From positions 6,324,001-6,388,000 of the forward strand of contig NZ_JADOTY010000001.1 in NCBI RefSeq assembly GCF_015751785.1: 64,000 nt of DNA. The letters run 5' to 3'. This document shows, piece after piece, positions 58,585-64,000 of the stretch. The notes below the pieces were generated by a model. The model worked only from the letters and a program-made list of their open reading frames with translations, searched no databases and was not told the origin of the DNA. How positions within the stretch are numbered: the first letter of the stretch is position 1; each line of letters opens with the position of its first letter. The stretch is from Micromonospora vinacea. Lineage in GTDB: Bacteria; Actinomycetota; Actinomycetes; Mycobacteriales; Micromonosporaceae. Both the position numbers and the translations under genes were made by a program.

Positions 58585-61452
58585 ATGAGCACCGTGGTAC
58601 CCACACCAACCGCGGCCGGCGCTCGCGCCCGCGCGGTCGCCGAGTTGCTGCGCTCGCGCCTGGATGATCCGAGCCGGGCCAGCGCCGAGCTGCCCCGGAG
58701 GCTCGCGGCGGCACACGACGCCTCGCCGTACCTGTTCGAGCCGCAGGCAGTGGTTCGCGCCGCCTCGGCCGCCGAGGTGTGGGCGCTGATGGCCGGCGCC
58801 CGGGAGGCCGGCGTGCCGCTGACCCTGCGCGGCGGCGGCACCAGCCTCGCCGGGCAGGCCGGTGGCGCGGGCGTGCTTGTCGACGTCCGCACCGACTGGC
58901 GGCACGCCGAGGTCCTCGACGACGGCCGCCGCATCCGCCTCCAGCCGGGCCTGACGATCCGGCAGGCCAACGCCCGGCTGGCCCGCTACCGGCGCCGGCT
59001 CGGCCCGGACCCGGCCAGCGAGGCCGCGTGCACGGTCGGCGGCATGGTGGCCAACAATTCCAGCGGGATGACCTGCGGCACCACCGACAACGCGTACCGC
59101 ACCATGGAGTCGCTGCGCTTCGTGCTCCCGTCCGGCACCGTCGTCGACTCCGGCGCCCGCGACGCCGACGACCGGCTACGGGTCGACGAGCCCGAGCTGC
59201 ACGCCGGGCTGCTGCGACTGCGCGACCGGGTGCGATCGGCGCCGGGGTCGCGCGCCACCATCGAGCGGCTGTTCGCGATGAAGAACACCATGGGGTACGG
59301 GCTGAACTCGCTGCTCGACCACACCAGCCCGGTCGAGATGCTCGCCCACCTGATGATCGGCAGCGAGGGCACGCTCGGCTTCGTGGCCGAGGCCGTCTTC
59401 CGTACCGTCGAGATCCACGACCACGCCGCCACCGGCCTGCTGATCCTGCCCGGTCTCACCGACGCCACCGACGCGCTGCCGGCCCTGCTCGCCGCCGGCG
59501 CCCGTACCGCCGAGCTGCTCGACGCGGCCGCGCTGCGGGTCAGCCAGCGCGACCCGGGCGCCAGCCCGGCCCTGCGCGGGTTGACGGTCACCGGCCACGC
59601 CGCGCTGCTTGTGGAGTTCGCCGAGGACAGCGCGGAGGAGTTGGCCGCGACGCTGGCCGACGCCCGGCCCGTGCTCGACCGGCTGCCGGCCGTCACCGGC
59701 ACCGAGCTGACCCGCGACCCACGCGAACGGGCCAACCTCTGGCACCTGCGCAAGGGCCTCTACACGGCCGTCGCCGGGGCCCGCCCGCCCGGCACCACGG
59801 CCCTGCTGGAGGACGTCGCGGTCCCGATGCCACGCCTGACCGGCACCTGCGACGGGTTGATCCGCCTGTTCGACAGGCACGGCTACCCGGACGCGGTGAT
59901 CTTCGGACACGCCCGCGACGGCAACCTGCACTTCATGCTGACCCAGTCCTTCGACACCCCGGCCGAGATCGCCCGCTACGCCCGGTTCACCGACGACATG
60001 GTCGACCTGGTGCTCGCCGAGGGGGGAACACTCAAGGCGGAGCACGGCACCGGCCGCGCCATGGCGCCCTTCGTCCGCCGGCAGTACGGCGACGAGCTGT
60101 ACGACGTGATGCGCGACCTCAAGCGGTTGTGCGACCCGAGCGGACTGCTCAACCCCGGTGTGCTGCTCAACGACGACCCGACCGTGCACCTGCGGCAGCT
60201 CAAGGCCGTCCCGACTGTCGACCCCGAGCTGGACGCCTGCGTCGAGTGCGGCTACTGCGAGCCGGTCTGCCCCACCGCCGACGTCACCACCACGCCCCGG
60301 CAGCGCATCGTCCTGCAACGGCAGATCGCCCTCGCCACCGCCGCCGGCGACGAGGAGCGCCGCCGGGAGCTGACCGCCGACTACGAGTACGCCGCGGTGG
60401 ACAGTTGCGCCGCGGACAGCCTCTGCGTCACCGCCTGCCCGGTCGGCATCGACACCGGGGCGGCGATGAAACGGCTGCGCGCCGAGCGGCACAGCCCTCG
60501 CGCCCAGCGCACCGCCCGCACTGCCGCCCGGCACTGGCAGGCCGCCGTGACCGGCGTCCGGGTGGGACTGACCGCCGCGCACGCCGTACCGACGCCGGTG
60601 ACCCGCGCCGCCACCGGGATGATCCGTGGGCTCGGCGCCACCGAACTCGTGCCGGCGTGGAGCGACGACATGCCGCGCGCCGGCGCGCCCCGCCCCACCC
60701 CGCGCAGCGCGCCGGACGCCCAGGCGGTGTTCTTCGCGGCCTGCGTCGGCAGCCTCTTCGCACCGGAGGACGGCTCGTCCGGCGGTTCGGCGGCAGCGTT
60801 CCTTCGCCTCTGCGAACTCGCGGGGGTGCCGCTCGTCGTACCGACCGGCACGGCCGGTCTGTGCTGCGGAACCCCGTGGCAGTCCAAGGGCTACCCCGCC
60901 GGCCACCGCGAGATGGCCGAGCGGACCCTGACCGCGCTCTGGGTGGCCAGCGACGAGGGTCGCCTGCCCGTCGTGTGCGACGCGTCGTCCTGCACGCACG
61001 GGCTGACGCAGCTGACCGCCGCGCTGGCCGAGGAGGACCAGGCCCGGTACGGCGCGCTGCGCTTCGTCGACAGCGTGACCTTCACCGCCGAGCACCTCCT
61101 GCCGGCGCTGCCGCAGCCCCGGCGACTGGGCTCACTGGCCCTGCACCCCACCTGCTCCACAGTGCACCTGGGCGGCATCGACGACCTGCGCGCGGTGGCC
61201 GGGGCGGTCGCCGACACCGTCACCGTGCCGGACAGCTGGGGGTGCTGCGCCTTCGCCGGTGACCGGGGGCTACTGCACCCCGAGGTCACGGCCGGCGCCA
61301 CCGCGGCGCAGGCCGCCGAGATCAATCAGCGTGACCACGACGCATACGCCTCCTGCAACCGCACCTGCGAGATGGGCATGAGCCGGGCCACTGGCCAGCC
61401 GTACCGGCATGTGCTCGAGGTGCTCGTCGAGGCGATCGAGCCGCCCGCGTAG
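58585..61452 (+). CDS. FAD-binding and Fe-S-binding D-lactate dehydrogenase (Dld type)
   Basis: A 955-residue respiratory D-2-hydroxyacid dehydrogenase. In order: PCMH FAD domain (LTLRGGGTSLAGQAGG at about 73-88, GGMVANNSSGMTCGTTDNAYR at about 152-172), FAD-linked oxidase C domain (GHARDGNLHF, LKAEHGTGRAMAPF), two 4Fe-4S motifs (CVECGYCEPVCP; CAADSLCVTACP), and a C-terminal CCG domain (GLCCGTPW, GCCAFAGDRG). This single-chain layout is used by bacterial D-lactate:quinone dehydrogenases. It starts 25 nt after anmK and follows MurQ functionally: the D-lactate released by MurQ is its likely substrate. Glycolate or D-2-hydroxyglutarate are alternatives within the family. Confidence 0.88.
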   Translation: MSTVVPTPTAAGARARAVAELLRSRLDDPSRASAELPRRLAAAHDASPYLFEPQAVVRAASAAEVWALMAGAREAGVPLTLRGGGTSLAGQAGGAGVLVDVRTDWRHAEVLDDGRRIRLQPGLTIRQANARLARYRRRLGPDPASEAACTVGGMVANNSSGMTCGTTDNAYRTMESLRFVLPSGTVVDSGARDADDRLRVDEPELHAGLLRLRDRVRSAPGSRATIERLFAMKNTMGYGLNSLLDHTSPVEMLAHLMIGSEGTLGFVAEAVFRTVEIHDHAATGLLILPGLTDATDALPALLAAGARTAELLDAAALRVSQRDPGASPALRGLTVTGHAALLVEFAEDSAEELAATLADARPVLDRLPAVTGTELTRDPRERANLWHLRKGLYTAVAGARPPGTTALLEDVAVPMPRLTGTCDGLIRLFDRHGYPDAVIFGHARDGNLHFMLTQSFDTPAEIARYARFTDDMVDLVLAEGGTLKAEHGTGRAMAPFVRRQYGDELYDVMRDLKRLCDPSGLLNPGVLLNDDPTVHLRQLKAVPTVDPELDACVECGYCEPVCPTADVTTTPRQRIVLQRQIALATAAGDEERRRELTADYEYAAVDSCAADSLCVTACPVGIDTGAAMKRLRAERHSPRAQRTARTAARHWQAAVTGVRVGLTAAHAVPTPVTRAATGMIRGLGATELVPAWSDDMPRAGAPRPTPRSAPDAQAVFFAACVGSLFAPEDGSSGGSAAAFLRLCELAGVPLVVPTGTAGLCCGTPWQSKGYPAGHREMAERTLTALWVASDEGRLPVVCDASSCTHGLTQLTAALAEEDQARYGALRFVDSVTFTAEHLLPALPQPRRLGSLALHPTCSTVHLGGIDDLRAVAGAVADTVTVPDSWGCCAFAGDRGLLHPEVTAGATAAQAAEINQRDHDAYASCNRTCEMGMSRATGQPYRHVLEVLVEAIEPPA

Positions 61453-61472
61453 CCAGTGCCGTACTCACGAGC

Positions 61473-61506
61473 GCGCCGCCCGCCGCGGATCTGCGGCGGG
61501 CGGCGC
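61473..61506. terminator. Bidirectional terminator hairpin
   Basis: A perfect 14-bp stem (GCGCCGCCCGCCGC and its complement) with loop GGATCT lies between the convergent dehydrogenase and SpoIID-like genes. Confidence 0.85.
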
Positions 61507-61521
61507 GGTTGGTGCGTTACC

Positions 61522-62445
61522 TCAGGAGAGCGCGATGTCGCGGTAGTAGTAGCGCAGGATCGCCTGATAGTTCTTGCCCTCGTTCGCGAGGTCACGCGAG
61601 CCGTACTGCGACAGCCAGTCCCCGTCCACCCAGCCACCGCACGCGGTAGTCGTCGCGCAGTAGTGCGCCCGCAGGATGTTGCCGCTCCGGGTCATCCGGG
61701 CCGACCATGTCCGGTCCACCGCGGCGGACGTGGACGAGACTGCCGACGACGGCCGGTAGACCTGGTCGCCGGTGTCGTCCCGAACGTCGTAACACTGCCC
61801 GCCGGACGTCTTCCGGGTCGAGTGCAACGCCCAGTACCAGCCGTAACTCTTGACGGCCATCGCGCCGGCATCCAGCGAGGCGGCCGGCCAGCTCGTCACC
61901 CACTCGTTCGGGAGGACGTTCTTGACGTACGTCTTGAAGTCGACCCGGTCGACACGCCCGAGACTGACCCGGTAGACGAGGATGGTGCTCGGCAGCTTGC
62001 TGTTGGTGCCGTCGGTGGTACAACCCGTCGGCCCGCTCACCAACTCGTGCGAGGCGTTGTTGTTCTTCAGCGTGGCGTTGAGGTTGCCCTTCGCCCCGGC
62101 GGTGAAGTCCTGGCTCGCACCGGCGAAGTTGCTGTTGAAGTAGACCCGCACGGTCTTGCTGGTGCGGTTCCAGACCGACGCGGCGTTGTTCTTGACGCAC
62201 AGGCCCTTGCCGCTGCCCGCGCCCTTGAAGTCGTAGCAGGTCGGTTGGGTCGTACCGTAGTCGTCAAGTGAGTCGGTGAAGTCGGAGACCGAGCCGGCCT
62301 GGTTGCTGTTGTAGTAGTAGCAGAACTCGCCGCTGTCGCAGGTTCCGTCCCGTGCGGCCGCCGCTGCGGGCGACGCAACACTCAGGATGGAAGTGGACAT
62401 GGCGAGGACGGCGCCGACGATGGCGAGGCCCTTGCGGATATTCAC
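61522..62445 (-). CDS. Secreted I36-type domain plus SpoIID/LytB domain protein
   Basis: A 307-residue secreted protein. It has a signal peptide (1-30, ending AAAAA), a peptidase inhibitor I36-like domain (31-127: CDSGEFCYYYN, CYDFKGAGSGKGLC, NLNATLKNNNASH) and a C-terminal SpoIID/LytB domain (about 145-305: VDFKTYVKNVLPNEW, SLDAGAMAVKSYGWYW). SpoIID-type proteins cleave or activate cleavage of peptidoglycan glycan strands lacking stem peptides. The I36 half is nearly identical to that of the next gene upstream. Start is GTG at 62445 with AGGACACC, 7 nt after the M23 gene's stop, so they are co-transcribed. It is the last gene of the operon. Confidence 0.85.
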   Translation of the reverse strand: MNIRKGLAIVGAVLAMSTSILSVASPAAAAARDGTCDSGEFCYYYNSNQAGSVSDFTDSLDDYGTTQPTCYDFKGAGSGKGLCVKNNAASVWNRTSKTVRVYFNSNFAGASQDFTAGAKGNLNATLKNNNASHELVSGPTGCTTDGTNSKLPSTILVYRVSLGRVDRVDFKTYVKNVLPNEWVTSWPAASLDAGAMAVKSYGWYWALHSTRKTSGGQCYDVRDDTGDQVYRPSSAVSSTSAAVDRTWSARMTRSGNILRAHYCATTTACGGWVDGDWLSQYGSRDLANEGKNYQAILRYYYRDIALS

Positions 62446-62453
62446 GGTGTCCT
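62056..62453 (-). repeat. Duplicated signal-peptide plus I36 module, copy 1
   Basis: This copy covers the ribosome binding site AGGACACC, the signal peptide and about 130 codons. It aligns without gaps to 62947-63344 over its whole length, with blocks of near-identical DNA (for example around GTTGTTCTTCAGCGTGGCGT). It marks a fairly recent within-operon duplication. Confidence 0.8.
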
Positions 62454-63336
62454 ACTTCTCGTTGTAGCCCTGGGAGTTCCAGAACGCCGTCGGGTCGGCG
62501 TTGTCCAGGGTGGGGTCGCCGACGCTGACGGCCGCGTGGGTCTGCCGGCCGGCCCGGACCTCGACGTGGGTGTGCGCGCCCGAGCTGGAGGACACCCCGT
62601 GCCACGACTCATCGCCGATGATCTCGCCCTTGCTGATGGCGTCGCCCACGCTCACCCCGGACCTCGGCGCGGTGTGCAGGTAGATCACCGACTTGTTGAG
62701 TGAGGAGTTGTAGACGGAGATCGTGGACAGGCCGCCGCTGCCGGTGGCGCCCCGCGCGACGTAGATGACCGTTCCGGAGACCAGGGCGCGCACGTCCGAG
62801 CCGACGCTGCGGGCGATGTCGATGCCCTCGTGCCGGCCGGGCGTGGTGGTGTAACCGTCGAAGGCGCACGTGACAGTGCCGCCGCTGGCCTGGTACAGGG
62901 CGTACGACAGGTTCGTGCGGGTCGACGGCGAGAACTGGTGCGAGGCATTGTTGTTCTTCAGCGTGGCGTTGAGGTTGCCCTTCGCACCGGCCGCGAAGTC
63001 CTGGTAAGAACCGGCGTAACCGCTGTTGTAGTAGACGCGTACGGTCTTGGTGCTGCGGTTCCAGACCGAGGCGGCCTCGTTCTTGATGCACAGGCCCTTG
63101 CCAGCGCCAGCGCCCTTGAAGTCGTAGCACGAGGGCTGCTCGGTGCCGTAGTCGTCGAGCGAACCGGTGAAGTCCGAGATCGATCCCGCGTTGTCGCTGT
63201 TGTAGTAGTAGCAGAATTCGCCGCTGTCGCAGACCCCATCTCGGGCCGCCGCCGACGCGGGCGATGCGACGCTGAGGATCGAGGTGGTCGCGGCCAGCGC
63301 GACGCCGACGGCGGCGAGGCTCTTACGGATGTTCAT
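62452..63336 (-). CDS. Secreted I36-type domain plus M23 peptidase
   Basis: A 294-residue secreted protein: signal peptide (1-30), I36-like domain (31-127; CDSGEFCYYYN, CYDFKGAGAGKGLC), then an M23/LytM metallopeptidase (about 145-290). The zinc ligands are visible in PGRHEGIDIA (His and Asp) and in GAHTHVEVR (His-x-His). M23 enzymes cut peptide cross-bridges of peptidoglycan. In the classical family, I36 domains inhibit metallopeptidases, so its fusion to one is notable. It could keep the enzyme latent or target it to the wall. ATG follows AAAGGACACC. It sits between the M15-like gene and the SpoIID-like gene on the same strand. Confidence 0.88.
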   Translation of the reverse strand: MNIRKSLAAVGVALAATTSILSVASPASAAARDGVCDSGEFCYYYNSDNAGSISDFTGSLDDYGTEQPSCYDFKGAGAGKGLCIKNEAASVWNRSTKTVRVYYNSGYAGSYQDFAAGAKGNLNATLKNNNASHQFSPSTRTNLSYALYQASGGTVTCAFDGYTTTPGRHEGIDIARSVGSDVRALVSGTVIYVARGATGSGGLSTISVYNSSLNKSVIYLHTAPRSGVSVGDAISKGEIIGDESWHGVSSSSGAHTHVEVRAGRQTHAAVSVGDPTLDNADPTAFWNSQGYNEK

Positions 63337-63344
63337 GGTGTCCT
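62947..63344 (-). repeat. Duplicated signal-peptide plus I36 module, copy 2
   Basis: The partner of 62056-62453. Both copies encode the same cysteine pattern, and they differ mainly in conservative changes. The catalytic domains that follow are unrelated (M23 here, SpoIID in the other). Confidence 0.8.
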
Positions 63345-63369
63345 TTCAGAAACGGTGAAGGGGTGCGGG

Positions 63370-64000
63370 TCACTGCCCGCGTTGGTACTGCTCCCAGGTC
63401 TTGATCGGGATTCGGGGGCCGTCGTCCGGTCCCTGGTTGGCCAGGCCGTTCATGCCGAGGTAGTAGTCGCCGACCTGGTGTTGCGCCTGGCTGGACAGGT
63501 CCGTGTCGTTGATCGCCGTGGCGTGGATGTGCCACGGCCAGTCGCCCTGGTTCGGGTTGCGGACCCAGGCGGCGAAGCCGACCTGGCGCAGGGCCCGGGC
63601 GACGGCGGTGCGCCTGGCGGCGGTCATGCCGGTGACCGCGATGTCCACCACACCCCCGCCGTCGTGCGTACCGGCCGAGGTGGGGTCGCCCCCGGGGTTG
63701 TACGAGCCCTGGTCGAGCACCAGGGGGTAGCCGAGCAGACGCTGCGCCTCGGCCAACATCGCCTGCGTACGGGCGTTGACGACGTACCCGTCACGCTGCA
63801 CCTTCGCGCCCGGTCCGATCGGGTTGCCGACGGTGTAACGGTTCTGCCCGAGCTTCGTCAGCGACGTCGTGCCGGGCAGCCCGTTCGCGGCCAGCCCGCT
63901 GAAGCCGAGTGAGCGTTGGTACGCCGCGTACGCCGAGACCGTCACGGTGCCGAAGTAGCCGTCGACCCACTGCGCGTTCAGCAGGCCCTGCGCCTGCAGC
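63370..64000 (-). CDS. Peptidoglycan-binding repeat plus M15-like D,D-peptidase, C-terminal part
   Basis: The gene begins beyond the right edge, leaving about 209 codons. The visible part starts in a PG_binding_1 repeat (LLNAQWVDGYFGTVTVSAY, AAYQRSLGFSG) and ends in a Hedgehog/D,D-peptidase fold domain: LVLDQGSYNPGG, TSAGTHDGGGVVDIAV (zinc His and Asp) and WPWHIHA (second zinc His). This is the layout of secreted M15-type carboxypeptidases or endopeptidases that act on peptidoglycan. It is upstream of the I36-M23 and I36-SpoIID genes with a 33-nt gap, giving an operon of three wall hydrolases. The signal peptide and total length cannot be seen. Confidence 0.82.
   Translation of the reverse strand, partial: LQAQGLLNAQWVDGYFGTVTVSAYAAYQRSLGFSGLAANGLPGTTSLTKLGQNRYTVGNPIGPGAKVQRDGYVVNARTQAMLAEAQRLLGYPLVLDQGSYNPGGDPTSAGTHDGGGVVDIAVTGMTAARRTAVARALRQVGFAAWVRNPNQGDWPWHIHATAINDTDLSSQAQHQVGDYYLGMNGLANQGPDDGPRIPIKTWEQYQRGQ

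Noticed and set aside
57168..61095. Long minus-strand frames under the symporter, anmK and dehydrogenase genes
   Set aside because: They are shadows of well-conserved plus-strand genes.
1..64000. tRNA, rRNA, insertion sequences or prophage genes
   Set aside because: None could be recognised on either strand by eye; a covariance-model scan would be needed to exclude small RNA genes.

Overview
The window is a 64 kb piece of a high-GC actinobacterial chromosome, most likely Micromonosporaceae (Micromonospora-like). The inference rests on very GC-rich codon use, GTG and TTG starts, a DUF574-type S-adenosyl methyltransferase, a probable GAF-ANTAR start, an AfsR/SARP-type regulator and many LacI, TetR and IclR regulators. 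I found no rRNA, tRNA, CRISPR array, phage or insertion sequence.

Layout. 1-5294: the start of a GAF-ANTAR-like protein, an AlkD-like repair protein, an unusual flavin monooxygenase/FAD-oxidase fusion with a divergent MarR regulator, and a DUF574 methyltransferase. 5295-9482: a membrane protein, a secreted CBM2-GH30 glucuronoxylanase behind a perfect CebR-type operator, and a FUSC-like membrane protein. 9613-32768: a plant-polysaccharide block. It has two complete ABC sugar-uptake operons, a GH3 glycosidase broken by a one-base frameshift, a GH51 arabinofuranosidase, two CE1-like esterases (one internally duplicated) and two LacI regulators. It also holds an IlvD/Edd L-arabinonate-type dehydratase and a second operon encoding an enolase-superfamily sugar-acid dehydratase, a XylX-like 2-keto-3-deoxypentonate dehydratase and a 2-oxoglutarate semialdehyde dehydrogenase. 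Together these can take arabinoxylan to pentoses and pentonates and on to 2-oxoglutarate without phosphorylation (Weimberg-type route). The sugar dehydrogenase and lactonase of that route were not found here.

32930-54588 is a mixed region: IclR, TetR and XRE regulators, alpha/beta hydrolases, methyltransferase, WrbA quinone reductase, a 942-residue SARP/AfsR regulator, a TAP-like secreted peptidase, a third CE1-like esterase, a second AlkD-like protein, an MFS exporter with a striking operator across its start codon, and a crystallin-J1-like/SUKH-like fusion protein.

54656-64000 is a cell-wall block. murQ, a sodium:solute symporter, anmK and an FAD/Fe-S D-lactate dehydrogenase form a coherent anhydro-MurNAc salvage set in which the D-lactate released by MurQ could be respired. 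Facing it is a tight operon of secreted wall enzymes: an M15-like peptidase with a peptidoglycan-binding repeat, an M23 peptidase and a SpoIID/LytB protein. The last two share a recently duplicated signal-peptide plus I36-type domain.
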